The position numbers were made by a program, and so were the translations under genes. This document shows, piece by piece, positions 25,813-34,857 of a DNA stretch of 64,000 nucleotides. Positions within the stretch are counted from its first letter, which is position 1. The number at the start of each line of letters is the position of its first letter. The DNA lies in contig NZ_FOFL01000001.1 in assembly GCF_900110945.1 (NCBI RefSeq), positions 434,001 to 498,000 on the forward strand, in the 5' to 3' direction. The notes under the pieces were generated by a model. That model was not told the origin of the DNA. It saw nothing but the letters and a program-made list of their open reading frames with translations, and did no database searches. This DNA comes from Devosia sp. YR412. GTDB lineage: Bacteria > Pseudomonadota > Alphaproteobacteria > Rhizobiales > Devosiaceae.

Positions 25813-26745
25813 ATGACCAAACGCACCGTCATCATCGGCAATGGCACCATCGGTAGCCTCGTCGCCGACATCCTGCTCGCCCGCGGCGGTGACGTCCGCA
25901 TCGCCCAGCGCCGCCGTCCCGCCACCCTGAAGCCGGGCCTCGAACACATCCCCTGCGACGTGCTCGACGCCGCCGCCGTGCGCAATGCGGTAGATGGCGC
26001 CACGCATGTCCTTCTCGCCGTGGCCTTTCCCTATGATGCCCGGGTCTGGAAAACCGCCTGGCCCACCACGATCCGCAATGTGGTCGAGGCATGCGCCGCA
26101 GTCGGCGCCAAGGTGGTCTTCATCGACAATCTCTATCAGCTCGGCCCCCAGACCGAGCCGCGCCGCGAAGACATGGCGCTGAGCACCGCTGGCGAAAAGG
26201 CCGCCATCCTCACCGGCGCCACCGCCATCTGGATGGCGGCCCGCGACCGCGTCCGCTTTGCCGCCCTGCGCTGCCCCGACTTCTACGGTCCCGGCGTCGT
26301 CGCCTCCCACCTCGGGCCGAGCACCTTTGGTGCCTTGGCCCAGGGCCGCAGCGCGTCGATGATCGTGCCACCCGACATTCCGCATGCCTTTGCCTATGCG
26401 CCCGATATTGCCCGCGCCGCCGTCACCCTGCTCGATGCCGATGACGACGCTTACGGTCAGGTCTGGAACATGCCCTGCGCCGAAATCCAGACCCCGCGCC
26501 AATTGCTGCAGCTTGGCGCCGTAGCGCTGAACGTGCCGCTCAAGCTGACGGTCCTGCCGCTCTGGACACTGCCCGTCGTGGGCCTGTTCTCCCGCTTCAT
26601 CAAGGAAGTCTGGGACGTGCGCTATACCTGGGATCGTCCCTATACCGTCGACGCGAGCAAGTTCATGACGCGCTTCGGCTTCGTGCCGACGCCCTTCGAA
26701 ACCGGCATTCCCGCCACCGCCCGCTCCCTCGCGGCGGCGGGGTAG
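25813..26745 (+). CDS. NAD-dependent epimerase/dehydratase family protein
   Basis: A 310-residue Rossmann-fold protein (extended/atypical SDR). The nucleotide site is VIIGNGTIGSLVADILLARGG (about 5-25), a GxGxxG variant, and FIDNLYQLGP with LRCPDFYGPGV follow the epimerase pattern; a standard YxxxK is not obvious, so it is of the atypical class. Good ribosome site (aaggag). Divergent from a LysR gene, which probably regulates it. Substrate not identifiable. It converges on nrdB with only 4 bases between stops. Confidence 0.85.
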   Translation: MTKRTVIIGNGTIGSLVADILLARGGDVRIAQRRRPATLKPGLEHIPCDVLDAAAVRNAVDGATHVLLAVAFPYDARVWKTAWPTTIRNVVEACAAVGAKVVFIDNLYQLGPQTEPRREDMALSTAGEKAAILTGATAIWMAARDRVRFAALRCPDFYGPGVVASHLGPSTFGALAQGRSASMIVPPDIPHAFAYAPDIARAAVTLLDADDDAYGQVWNMPCAEIQTPRQLLQLGAVALNVPLKLTVLPLWTLPVVGLFSRFIKEVWDVRYTWDRPYTVDASKFMTRFGFVPTPFETGIPATARSLAAAG

Positions 26746-26749
26746 CCGC

Positions 26750-27850
26750 TCAGTCCCAGCTCAGCGCGCCACCGTTCTGGTATTCGATGACGCGGGTCTC
26801 GAAGAAGTTCTTCTCCTTCTTGAGATCCATCGCCTCGCTCATCCAGGGGAACGGGTTTTCCGTCTCGGCAAACACCGGCGCCAGCCCCAGCTGGGCGCAG
26901 CGCCGGTTGGCGATGAAATGCATATATTGCTCGCACAGCGCGGCATTCAGCCCGAGAAAGCCGCGCGGCATGGTATCGCGACCATAGGCGGCCTCGAGTT
27001 CCGCCGCGGTCTTGATCATGCCGCGCGCTTCCTCCTGGAAGTCCTTGGTCCAGATATGCGGGTTCTCCGCCTTGATCTGGTTGATCACGTCGATGCCGAA
27101 GTTGAGGTGAATGCTCTCGTCGCGCAGAATGTACTGATACTGCTCGGCAATGCCGACCATCTTGTTGCGCCGGCCCAGCGACAGGATTTGCGCAAAGCCG
27201 GTATAGAACCACATGCCCTCGAAGATCACATAGAAGGCGATCAGGTCGCGCACGAAGGCCTGGTCGGTCTCCGGCGTGCCGGTGGTGAAATCGGGATCAT
27301 CGAGATGCTGCGTGTAATTCAGCGCCCAGGCCGCCTTGTCGGTGATGGACGGCACTTCGCGATACATGTTGAACAGCTCGCCCTCATCTAGGCCAAGGCT
27401 TTCCACGATGTACTGGAAGGTGTGCGTATGCACCGCCTCCTCGAAGGCCTGCCGCAACAGATATTGCCGACATTCCGGATTGGTCAGATGGCGGTAGATC
27501 GCCAGCACGATATTGTTGGCCACAAGGCTTTCCGAGGCGGCAAAGAACCCCAGGTTTCGCTTCAGCGTATGCCGCTCATCGTCGGTCAGCCCGTCCTTGG
27601 ACTTCCACAGCGCGATATCGGCCTGCATCGACACTTCGGTCGGCATCCAGTGGTTGTTGCAGCCATTGAGATATTTCTCCCAGGCCCATTTGTACTTGAG
27701 CGGCAGCAGCTGGTTCACGTCGGCCCGGCAATTGATCATCGCCTTGTCGTCGACGGAGACCCGGCCACCGGCCGTGTCGATACGGGTTTCATTGGACGCC
27801 AAGGGCGCGGCGGCGGGCTTGGGCAGGTCACTGGACCAATCGAGGGACAT
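26750..27850 (-). CDS. nrdB: Class Ia ribonucleoside-diphosphate reductase, beta subunit
   Basis: A 366-residue radical-generating subunit of aerobic ribonucleotide reductase. The diiron ligands are in view: a first Glu helix near [28 protein letters not shown], and the distal [10 protein letters not shown] motif. The C-terminal tail, which docks into the alpha subunit, ends in [10 protein letters not shown]. It begins 22 bases after the nrdA stop and shares its transcript, hence the same control by cobalamin and NrdR. Confidence 0.96.
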   Translation of the reverse strand: MSLDWSSDLPKPAAAPLASNETRIDTAGGRVSVDDKAMINCRADVNQLLPLKYKWAWEKYLNGCNNHWMPTEVSMQADIALWKSKDGLTDDERHTLKRNLGFFAASESLVANNIVLAIYRHLTNPECRQYLLRQAFEEAVHTHTFQYIVESLGLDEGELFNMYREVPSITDKAAWALNYTQHLDDPDFTTGTPETDQAFVRDLIAFYVIFEGMWFYTGFAQILSLGRRNKMVGIAEQYQYILRDESIHLNFGIDVINQIKAENPHIWTKDFQEEARGMIKTAAELEAAYGRDTMPRGFLGLNAALCEQYMHFIANRRCAQLGLAPVFAETENPFPWMSEAMDLKKEKNFFETRVIEYQNGGALSWD

Positions 27851-27872
27851 GATAAACTCCTATGGTCCGGGA

Positions 27873-30746
27873 TTACTGGCAGGCTTCACAGTCGGGATCG
27901 TCGATCAGGCAGGCCGGACCATCAATCACCGGCATCACCAGCCCCGTCCGCACCGGCGCCGCCTCGACCACCGGCGCACTCACCGCCACGGCATTGAGCT
28001 TGCCGTCGGTGCCCTTGAGCGTCGATTTCTCGACATGCGTTGCCGAGCGCGAGCGCAGGTAATAGGTGGTCTTCAGCCCCGCCTTCCAGGCCGAGCGATA
28101 GAGATTGTCCAGCGCCTTGTCCGATGGATTGGCGAGATAGAGGTTGAGCGACTGCGCCTGGTCGATCCACTTCTGCCGCCGCGAGGCCGCCGCGATGATC
28201 CAGCGCGAATCCATCTCGAAAGCGGTGGCGTAGATGGCTTTCAGATCATCCGGCACCCGGTCGATCTGCCCCACCGAACCGTCGAAATATTTGAGATCCG
28301 AGATCATCACCGCGTCCCACAGCCCACGCGCCTTGAGGTCGCGCACCAGCTGGGCATTCACCACGGTGAAGTCGCCGCTCATGTTGGATTTGACATAGAG
28401 GTTCTGGTAGCCCGGCTCGATCGACTGGCTGACGCCGCAGATATTGGAAATCGTCGCCGTCGGCGCGATCGCCATGGTGTTGGAATTGCGCATGCCGACG
28501 CTCTTCACGCGGCTCCGCAACGTCTCCCAGTCCAGCCTTTGCGTCCGATCCACATTGATCTCGCTGCGCGTCTTGGCCAGCAGCTCCTGGCTGTCGATCG
28601 GCAGAATCCCCTGGCTCCATAGCGACCCCTCAAAGCTCGCATAGGCCCCACGCTCTTCGGCTAGATCGGTCGAAGCCGAAATGGCGAAATAGCTGATCGC
28701 TTCCATCGATGTATCCGCAAATTCCACCGCGCGATCCGACGAATAGGCAATGCCCTGCGCCTGCAGCGCATCGGCAAAGCCCATCAGCCCAAGCCCGACC
28801 GGACGATGCCGCAGGTTGGACTTCCGCGCCTCCGGAATGGTGTAGAAATTGATGTCCACCACATTGTCCAGCATGCGCATGGCGACATCGACCGTGTGCT
28901 TCAGCCGCACCAGATCGAGCCCGTTCGCGCCCACATGGGCCAGCAGGTTGATCGAGCCGAGATTGCACACCGCCACCTCGTCCTTGGACGTGTTGAGCGT
29001 GATTTCAGTGCACAAATTGGACGAATGCACCACGCCCACATGCTGCTGTGGCGAGCGGATATTGCAGGGGTCCTTGAAGGTGATCCAGGGATGCCCGGTC
29101 TCAAAGATCATGGTCAGCATCTTGCGCCACAGATCCAGCGCCTTGACCGTGCGGAACACCTTGAGCTGGCCAGCCGCGGCCTTGGCTTCATAGCTCTCAT
29201 AGGCCGTCTTGAACGCTGGACCATAGAGGTCATGCAGGTCCGGCGCCTCGTCGGGCGAAAACAGCGTCCAGTCACCGCCCGCCTCGACGCGCTCCATGAA
29301 CAGGTCCGGCACCCAATTGGCGGTGTTCATGTCATGCGTGCGGCGGCGGTCGTCGCCGGTGTTCTTGCGCAGGTCGAGGAATTCCTCGATGTCGACGTGC
29401 CAGGTTTCGAGGTAGGCGCAGACCGCCCCCTTGCGCTTGCCGCCCTGGTTGACGGCAATGGCGGTATCATTGGCCACCTTGAGGAAGGGCACCACGCCCT
29501 GGCTTTCGCCATTGGTCCCCTTGATATGGGCGCCGAGCCCCCGCACCGGCGTCCAGTCATTGCCCAGCCCGCCCGAATATTTGGCCAGCAGGGCATTGTC
29601 CTTCACCGCCTTGAAGATGCCGTCGAGATCATCGGCCACGGTGGTCAAAAAACACGAGCTCAGCTGCGGCCGCAGCGTGCCCGAATTGAACAGCGTCGGC
29701 GTCGAGGCCATGAAATCAAAGCTCGACAGCAGGTCATAAAATTCAATCGCTCGCGCCTCGCGGTCGATCTCGCGCACCGCCAGCCCCATGGCCACGCGCA
29801 TGAAAAACGCCTGTGGCAGCTCGAACACCTTGCGCTCAACATGCAGGAAGTAGCGGTCATACAGCGTCTGCAGCCCGAGATATTGGAACTGCGTATCGCG
29901 CTCCGGCTTGATCGCCGCGGCCATGCGCTTGAGGTCGAAGCGGGAAAGCTCCGGATCGATCAGCTCATGCTGGATGCCGGTCGCCAGATACTCCGGGAAA
30001 TACTCCACATAACGCGTCGCCATATCGGCCTGCGTTGCCTGGTCCGGCCGGCCGGCGACAAAGCTCAGGGCCTCGCGGCGCAGTTTGTCGAGCAGCAGCC
30101 GGGCCGAAACATAGGCATAGTTCGGCTCGGTCTCGACCAATGTGCGCGCGGCTAGAATCGGCGCCAGCGCCAGTTCATCCAGCGAAATCCCGCTATAGAG
30201 ATTGCGCCGCGTCTCTTCGACGATCGTCTCCGGCGCCGTCCCCTCCAGCCCGGCGCAAGCCTCGCCGATCACCGTCGCCAGCCGAACCTCATCCAGCGGC
30301 GAGCCATCCGCCATGGCAATGCCGGATGCCACCACGGCACTGACCTTGCCGGCGGCCCGCGCCCGCGCATGCTCCTCGCGATACAGCACATAGGCCCGCG
30401 CCACCTTCTGGTGCTCGCCGCGCATCAGCGCCAGCTCCACCTGATCCTGCACATCCTCGATGTGGAACACGCGGCCATCCTTGGCCCGGCGGGTCAGCGC
30501 GGCAAACACTTCCGCGCCCAGTGCCTCGACGATCTCATGCACCCGGCGCGAGGCGGCCGCCTTGTTGCCCTCCACGGCAAGAAACGCCTTGGTCAGCGCC
30601 ACGGCGATCTTGCTGGGATCGAACGGCACCGTGCCGCCATTGCGCTTGATGATGGAATAGCCCGGCTCGCTGGCCGGCGCGCGCTCACCGGCAAAGCCCG
30701 GTGGAACAGCGGAATGAGCGTGATGATCAGTTTGAATTTGCGACAT
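27873..30746 (-). CDS. nrdA: Class Ia ribonucleoside-diphosphate reductase, alpha subunit
   Basis: The catalytic subunit (957 residues from ATG 30746, MSQIQTDHHAH) that reduces ribonucleoside diphosphates. An ATP-cone allosteric domain opens it (YSIIKRNGGTVPFDPSKI, about 28-45), followed by the ten-stranded barrel with CNLGSINLLAHVGANG and LSSCFLTTVADDLDG. The C-terminal pair is the CEAC near the end (DCEACQ), which re-reduces the active-site disulfide. The frame is open to 30911, but the sequence before 30746 is riboswitch and leader, not protein. First gene of nrdAB; the leader carries a B12 riboswitch and an NrdR box, so expression should fall when cobalamin is plentiful or dATP/NrdR represses. 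Confidence 0.96.
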   Translation of the reverse strand: MSQIQTDHHAHSAVPPGFAGERAPASEPGYSIIKRNGGTVPFDPSKIAVALTKAFLAVEGNKAAASRRVHEIVEALGAEVFAALTRRAKDGRVFHIEDVQDQVELALMRGEHQKVARAYVLYREEHARARAAGKVSAVVASGIAMADGSPLDEVRLATVIGEACAGLEGTAPETIVEETRRNLYSGISLDELALAPILAARTLVETEPNYAYVSARLLLDKLRREALSFVAGRPDQATQADMATRYVEYFPEYLATGIQHELIDPELSRFDLKRMAAAIKPERDTQFQYLGLQTLYDRYFLHVERKVFELPQAFFMRVAMGLAVREIDREARAIEFYDLLSSFDFMASTPTLFNSGTLRPQLSSCFLTTVADDLDGIFKAVKDNALLAKYSGGLGNDWTPVRGLGAHIKGTNGESQGVVPFLKVANDTAIAVNQGGKRKGAVCAYLETWHVDIEEFLDLRKNTGDDRRRTHDMNTANWVPDLFMERVEAGGDWTLFSPDEAPDLHDLYGPAFKTAYESYEAKAAAGQLKVFRTVKALDLWRKMLTMIFETGHPWITFKDPCNIRSPQQHVGVVHSSNLCTEITLNTSKDEVAVCNLGSINLLAHVGANGLDLVRLKHTVDVAMRMLDNVVDINFYTIPEARKSNLRHRPVGLGLMGFADALQAQGIAYSSDRAVEFADTSMEAISYFAISASTDLAEERGAYASFEGSLWSQGILPIDSQELLAKTRSEINVDRTQRLDWETLRSRVKSVGMRNSNTMAIAPTATISNICGVSQSIEPGYQNLYVKSNMSGDFTVVNAQLVRDLKARGLWDAVMISDLKYFDGSVGQIDRVPDDLKAIYATAFEMDSRWIIAAASRRQKWIDQAQSLNLYLANPSDKALDNLYRSAWKAGLKTTYYLRSRSATHVEKSTLKGTDGKLNAVAVSAPVVEAAPVRTGLVMPVIDGPACLIDDPDCEACQ

Positions 30747-30819
30747 TGGACCCCAGAACCCGTAGGTGACGGCAGGGGCAAAGGGCGCGCGCAGGGGCAA
30801 TGGCTCGATCAGCCAGGCA

Positions 30820-30990
30820 GCTGCCTCGCGACCAATGGGACACCCCGCCCGTGGACGTTTCTTCGTGAGAGGCAGGTATCTGGCTGGCGGGCATTTCCGA
30901 GGAAACGCCACGCTTTCACAGTTGCGGGGGCAGCGCCGGACTAGAACCTGAGGTTCGCACCGGCTTCCCTATTATCACCCGTCCTTGCGA
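30820..30990 (-). ncRNA. Cobalamin riboswitch upstream of nrdAB
   Basis: Read on the minus strand, the nrdA leader holds every hallmark of the AdoCbl aptamer in order: the 5-prime core tgataatagggaa (about 30966-30978), gccggtgcgaa, the invariant gcgctgcccccgcaactgt (30918-30936), and the B12 box gccagccagatacctgcc (about 30871-30888), then a G-rich pairing segment cgggcggggtgtcc (30838-30851). A palindromic aggcagctgcct hairpin (about 30814-30825) follows as part of the expression platform, and nrdA starts at 30746. Such switches turn genes off when cobalamin is bound. Exact ends are estimates. Confidence 0.92.
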
Positions 30991-31005
30991 TCCGGATGAC
31001 CTCTA

Positions 31006-31021
31006 ACACTATATATAGTGT
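31006..31021 (-). promoter_or_regulatory. NrdR box upstream of nrdAB
   Basis: The sequence acactatatatagtgt is a perfect 16-bp palindrome identical in pattern to the NrdR operator consensus (acaCwAtATaTwGtgt). It lies just upstream of the riboswitch, where the nrdAB promoter must be. A second box at the usual three-turn spacing was not convincing. The nrdR gene itself is not in the window. Confidence 0.88.
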
Positions 31022-31053
31022 CTGCCTGCGTGAGTCGCGTCAAGCCTTGGTGT

Positions 31054-31587
31054 TCAGTCTTGCAGCCGCTCGGCGCCGGTGAACTGCACCGGCTCATCCT
31101 GGTGCTCTGTATCCGGCTTGGCCTTGGCAAAAATAGCCCGCACCACATCCTCGCCCGCGACCACCTTGCCGAAGGCGGCAAAGCCCAGCAGGTCCGGATT
31201 GCGCGCGCCGCCTTCATCCAGCAAGGGCTGGTCGCCGATGCAGATGAAAAAGCCCGCGCCGGCCGTGCCCGGTGCATAGCGCGCCATGGAGATCGTCATG
31301 TTCTCGTGCCGGATACCGGTGACGGACGTGGGCTCATGCGCAATGCCCGGCAGCAGGTCGTCATAGGCGTCATTGACCGCCTTGCGGCCCCATTGCACCA
31401 CTTCGATCCGGTGCACGGTCTCGGCCGGCTGGTTGCCCAGCGTGACGATCCGATAGGCCGTCATGCCGCTGATATGCCCGCCATCCACATAGCGGAGGAA
31501 ATTGGCCACCGTGATCGGCGCCTTGTCCTGTTCGAGGGCCAGCGTGAAGCGGCCCAGTTCGGTTTCGATTTCAACTTTGATGCTCAT
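31054..31587 (-). CDS. Cyclophilin-type peptidyl-prolyl isomerase
   Basis: A 177-residue cytoplasmic cyclophilin-like protein (no signal peptide). It starts with the family pattern VEIETELGRFTLALEQDKAPITVANFLRYVDGG and continues with FFICIGDQPLLDEGGARNPD and FGKVVAGEDVV. The catalytic-Arg region HRIIPGFMIQGGD of typical cyclophilins is here replaced by YRIVTLGNQPAE, so the active site is divergent. ATG 31587 has GGGG 5 bases upstream; a GTG at 31593 is in frame. Upstream of the nrd leader on the same strand. Confidence 0.85.
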   Translation of the reverse strand: MSIKVEIETELGRFTLALEQDKAPITVANFLRYVDGGHISGMTAYRIVTLGNQPAETVHRIEVVQWGRKAVNDAYDDLLPGIAHEPTSVTGIRHENMTISMARYAPGTAGAGFFICIGDQPLLDEGGARNPDLLGFAAFGKVVAGEDVVRAIFAKAKPDTEHQDEPVQFTGAERLQD

Positions 31588-31626
31588 GCGCACCCCATAG
31601 CATGCGCCATGAAACTGGCAATAAGA

Positions 31627-32397
31627 TCAGGTGTTTGCCCAGCCGCCATCCACCAGAAACTGCTGCGCCGAGATCATCGCGCTGTCTTCGGCCGCCAGAA
31701 ACAGCGCCATCCGCGCGCAGTCATCGGGATAGACCCGGCCGGCCAGCGCCTGCGTCGCTTCGATCTGCTTTTCGGCCGCCTCATCCACCCAATGGGTCAG
31801 CTGACGTTCGGTCATCACCCAGCCCGGCACCAGCGTATTGACGCGAATGCCATGCTTGCCGAGGTCGCGCGCCATGCCGCGGGTCAGCCCATGCGTCGCC
31901 GCCTTGGCCGTCTCATAGACCGGGATCTTCGGTGACATGATCATCCAGCTGATTGAACCGGTATTGATGATCGAGCCGCGTTTGGCCTTTATCATCCCCG
32001 GCGACACCGCCTGGATGGCAAAGAAGGCATGCTTGAGATTGACCGCCATGCGGTCGTCCCAATAGTCCGGCGTCACCTCGGCCCAGTCGTGCCGGTGGTC
32101 ATGCGCCGCATTATTGACCAGCACTAGGGCATCGCCATGCGCCGCGGCAAAACCCGCAATCGCGGCCTGATAGGCCGCTGTATCAGTCACATCGCACTGG
32201 GTGAATTTCGCCACCTGTCCGGCGCTAGACAATTCCTCGACCAGCGCCGCGCCCTTGTCCGCCTGGATATCGACAAACCCCACCTTGGCGCCCTGCGCCG
32301 CAAAATTGCGCACCAGTGACTCGCCAATGCCCGAGGCACCGCCTGAGATCACGACGGGAACACCGGAGAGGCTGGGATAGAGGGCAAAGTCAGGCAT
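31627..32397 (-). CDS. SDR-family dehydrogenase of the sugar island
   Basis: A 256-residue classical short-chain dehydrogenase/reductase, cytoplasmic. NAD(P) motif SGGASGIG (about 18-25), an acidic D43 after the second strand (VDIQ) suggesting NAD preference, LVNNAA, and the catalytic YETAK with an upstream Ser in NTGSISW. C terminus DGGW is typical. Likely oxidises an imported sugar or polyol, because it sits 22 bases after a GntR gene and next to an aldehyde dehydrogenase and an ABC importer. The precise substrate cannot be read. Confidence 0.88.
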   Translation of the reverse strand: MPDFALYPSLSGVPVVISGGASGIGESLVRNFAAQGAKVGFVDIQADKGAALVEELSSAGQVAKFTQCDVTDTAAYQAAIAGFAAAHGDALVLVNNAAHDHRHDWAEVTPDYWDDRMAVNLKHAFFAIQAVSPGMIKAKRGSIINTGSISWMIMSPKIPVYETAKAATHGLTRGMARDLGKHGIRVNTLVPGWVMTERQLTHWVDEAAEKQIEATQALAGRVYPDDCARMALFLAAEDSAMISAQQFLVDGGWANT

Positions 32398-32418
32398 AGG
32401 TCAGGCTCGCTACAAGAT

Positions 32419-33102
32419 TTAGATAAACAGGCTCGCATGCTTGGTTTCGAGCTCGGGCAGGTCGTCCAGAATGCTGGCGAGATGCTTGCTCATGGCCTGC
32501 CGGGCGGCATCCACATCCCGCGCGTCGATCGCTTCCATGATGGCATGATGCTCGCCGATCCTGCGCAGCATGTCTTCTTCATCGCGCAGCGTCATGTTGC
32601 AGACCCGGTCCATATGCGTCTTCATGTCGGCAATGGCGATCCAGGCGATCCCCACCCCGGCGCCGGTGGCGATGGCGATGTGAAACGCCTCGTCATGTTC
32701 GCGGAAGCCGGCATGGTCGAGCCGGCGCGCCGCCTCTTCCTGCTGGCCGAGGATCGAATTGATCCGCTTGCGCTGCCAGGCGTCAAAATTCTGCGCCGCC
32801 TTCTCCACCACGGCGATCTCGACCGACTGCCGCACAAACAACGCCTCTGTCATTTCCTTGGCAGAGATGCGTGCCACCACCGTGCCGCGATGCGGACGGA
32901 TTTCGATCAGTCGCGAATTGGCCAGCTTGATCAGTGCCTCGCGCACCGGCTGCCGCGACACCCCGAGTCGGGTCGCAATATCCTGTTCGCTGAGGCGTGA
33001 ACCGGGCAGCAGCTCAAGCTCGATGATCGACCGGCGCAGGTCTTTTTCGATCGATGCGGCGGCGCTTTCGCCGCTTTCCGCCACCTGCATTTCAAGAGTC
33101 AT
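32419..33102 (-). CDS. GntR-family regulator (FadR/FCD subfamily)
   Basis: A 227-residue repressor-type regulator. Its winged helix-turn-helix (about 25-85) has LPGSRLSEQDIATRLGVSRQ and PVREALIKL, with the wing LIEIRPHRGTVV. The C-terminal FCD domain (about 95-215) shows HDEAFHIAIATGAG and a metal-binding-type HH pair (GEHHAIMEAI). ATG 33102 is used; an ORF extension to 33123 lacks support. It is divergent from the ALDH gene and in tandem with the SDR gene, so it probably controls both. Three CCATAC repeats lie in the intergenic region. Confidence 0.9.
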   Translation of the reverse strand: MTLEMQVAESGESAAASIEKDLRRSIIELELLPGSRLSEQDIATRLGVSRQPVREALIKLANSRLIEIRPHRGTVVARISAKEMTEALFVRQSVEIAVVEKAAQNFDAWQRKRINSILGQQEEAARRLDHAGFREHDEAFHIAIATGAGVGIAWIAIADMKTHMDRVCNMTLRDEEDMLRRIGEHHAIMEAIDARDVDAARQAMSKHLASILDDLPELETKHASLFI

Positions 33103-33143
33103 CTTACATCTCGCCCATGCCATTGACAGTCAGTGCCAATGCG

Positions 33144-33169
33144 CCATACGGTACCATACAATTCCATAC
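33144..33169. promoter_or_regulatory. Triple CCATAC direct repeat between GntR and ALDH genes
   Basis: CCATAC occurs at 33144, 33154 and 33164, an exact 10-base spacing that places all three on one DNA face. It sits in the divergent promoter region. A candidate operator for the GntR protein, though it does not match the palindromic FadR consensus. Confidence 0.35.
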
Positions 33170-33232
33170 AGGACGTAATGAAAACGTCCGAATGCTCGGG
33201 GAGGGTGGGCTTAGCCCGCCGTTGCGATACTC

Positions 33233-34762
33233 ATGCAGTCACGCTTTCAAGACAATTTCGTCGTGCCGAACCTTAGTGATCCGCGGCTGGCGAGTAAACG
33301 CGCCTATCGCATGCTGATCGACGGCAAATCGATTGACGCGCAGTCCGGCGAAACGGTGACCCGCGAAAGCCCGGGTCATCGCGGCAAGGCGGTTGGCGAA
33401 TGGCCCGCCGGCACCACCGCCGACGCCAATCTCGCCATTTCTGCCGCCCGCAAGGCCTTCGATAACGGCCCCTGGGCGACGATGAGTGGCGCCGAGCGCT
33501 CGACAATCCTGCATCGCATCGCCGACAAAATCCTCGCCCACGTCGATGAACTCGGCCTGATCGAATGCCTCGAAACCGGCAAGCCGCTGGAACAGGCCAA
33601 GGGCGAGATCGGCTATTGCGCCGACCTGTGGAACTATGCCGCCGGCATGTCGCGCGGCCTCGAAGGCGCCACCCATAACAATATCGGCGAAAACCGCCTC
33701 GGCCTGGTGCTGCGCGAGCCGGCTGGCGTCGTCGGCATCATCACGCCGTGGAATTTCCCCTTCATCATCGTTTCTGAGCGCGTGCCGTGGGCTTTGGGCG
33801 CCGGCTGCACCGTCGTGGTCAAGCCGAGCGAATTCACCTCCGGCACCACCATTCGTCTGGCTGAGCTGGCGCTTGAGGCTGGTCTCCCCGCTGGCGTCTT
33901 CAACGTCATCACCGGCTACGGCCCGGCCGTCGGCCAGGTGCTGGCCGAAGATCCGCGCGTCGATGTGCTGGCCTTTACCGGTTCGGTTCGCGTCGGCACC
34001 CAGCTCGCCGGCATCGCTGCCGCCGGCGTCAAGCGCGTCGGTCTCGAACTGGGCGGCAAGGGCCCCCAGGTGGTCTTCGCCGATGCCGATCTCGAAGCCG
34101 CTGCCGATGGCATTGCCTATGGCGTCTATCACAATGCCGGCCAGTGCTGCATTTCCGGCAGCCGCCTGATCGTGCAGAACTCCATCCGTCCGGCCCTGTT
34201 GGAACGCCTGCTTGAACTATCGCGCAAGCTGCCTTTCGGCGATCCGCTCGGCGCCGGCACCCGCTTTGGCGCCATGGTCACCCAGACCCATCTCGAAAAG
34301 GTCGCATCCTATGTGGCGGCCGGCGTGGAAGAGGGCGCCGAACTGCTGCTCGGCGGCGACATGGTCGATGCCAAGAATGGCAATTTCTTCGCCCCGACCG
34401 TCTTCGACAAGGTCCGTCCCGACATGAAGATCGCCCAGGAGGAAATCTTCGGGCCAGTGCTCGCCACCATCGGTTTCGACACGCCCGAAGAGGCGGTCGC
34501 TCTCGCCAATGGCACGCCCTTCGGCCTCTCGGCCTCGGTCTGGACGCGCGATTTGGAGAACGCCATCCAGACCACGCGCAAGCTGCGCGCCGGCCGCTGC
34601 TGGATCAATTCGGTGATCGACGGCACGCCCGAACTGCCGATCGGTGGCTACAAAAAATCCGGCACCGGCCGCGAGCTCGGCCGCTTCGGCTTCGACGAAT
34701 ATTCCCAGTTCAAGGGTCTGCACATGACCCTCGGACGCGGGCAGCCTTGGTTTGAGCACTAA
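33233..34762 (+). CDS. NAD(P)-dependent aldehyde dehydrogenase
   Basis: A 509-residue member of the ALDH superfamily that oxidises an aldehyde to an acid. The catalytic Cys is C306 in NAGQCCISGSR, and the general base is E272 in GLELGGKGPQ; WNFPFIIVSERVPWALGAG carries the cofactor region (GIITPWN) and VLAFTGSVRVGTQLA follows it. The product resembles betaine- or sugar-aldehyde-type dehydrogenases; substrate is not fixed by sequence. It is divergent from GntR and upstream of an ABC importer on the same strand, so it is probably induced together with sugar import. Confidence 0.93.
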   Translation: MQSRFQDNFVVPNLSDPRLASKRAYRMLIDGKSIDAQSGETVTRESPGHRGKAVGEWPAGTTADANLAISAARKAFDNGPWATMSGAERSTILHRIADKILAHVDELGLIECLETGKPLEQAKGEIGYCADLWNYAAGMSRGLEGATHNNIGENRLGLVLREPAGVVGIITPWNFPFIIVSERVPWALGAGCTVVVKPSEFTSGTTIRLAELALEAGLPAGVFNVITGYGPAVGQVLAEDPRVDVLAFTGSVRVGTQLAGIAAAGVKRVGLELGGKGPQVVFADADLEAAADGIAYGVYHNAGQCCISGSRLIVQNSIRPALLERLLELSRKLPFGDPLGAGTRFGAMVTQTHLEKVASYVAAGVEEGAELLLGGDMVDAKNGNFFAPTVFDKVRPDMKIAQEEIFGPVLATIGFDTPEEAVALANGTPFGLSASVWTRDLENAIQTTRKLRAGRCWINSVIDGTPELPIGGYKKSGTGRELGRFGFDEYSQFKGLHMTLGRGQPWFEH

Positions 34763-34790
34763 GGAGTAGCTGAACCGGGCAACAGAATTC

Positions 34791-34810
34791 GATGGCGAGA
34801 GGACGCCATC
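34791..34810 (+). other. Hairpin between ALDH and binding-protein genes
   Basis: A 7-bp stem gatggcg/cgccatc with a 6-base loop. No T tract follows, so it may be a processing or stabilising element rather than a terminator. Confidence 0.4.
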
Positions 34811-34857
34811 GGAGCGGGACCTGAGGAGGGCCCGTTTCATCAACAGGGAGGACTATA

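Noticed and set aside
30965..30980. Second NrdR box near the riboswitch
   Set aside because: ttccctattatcaccc fits the 5-prime core of the cobalamin aptamer, not the NrdR consensus, and the spacing to the real box is wrong.
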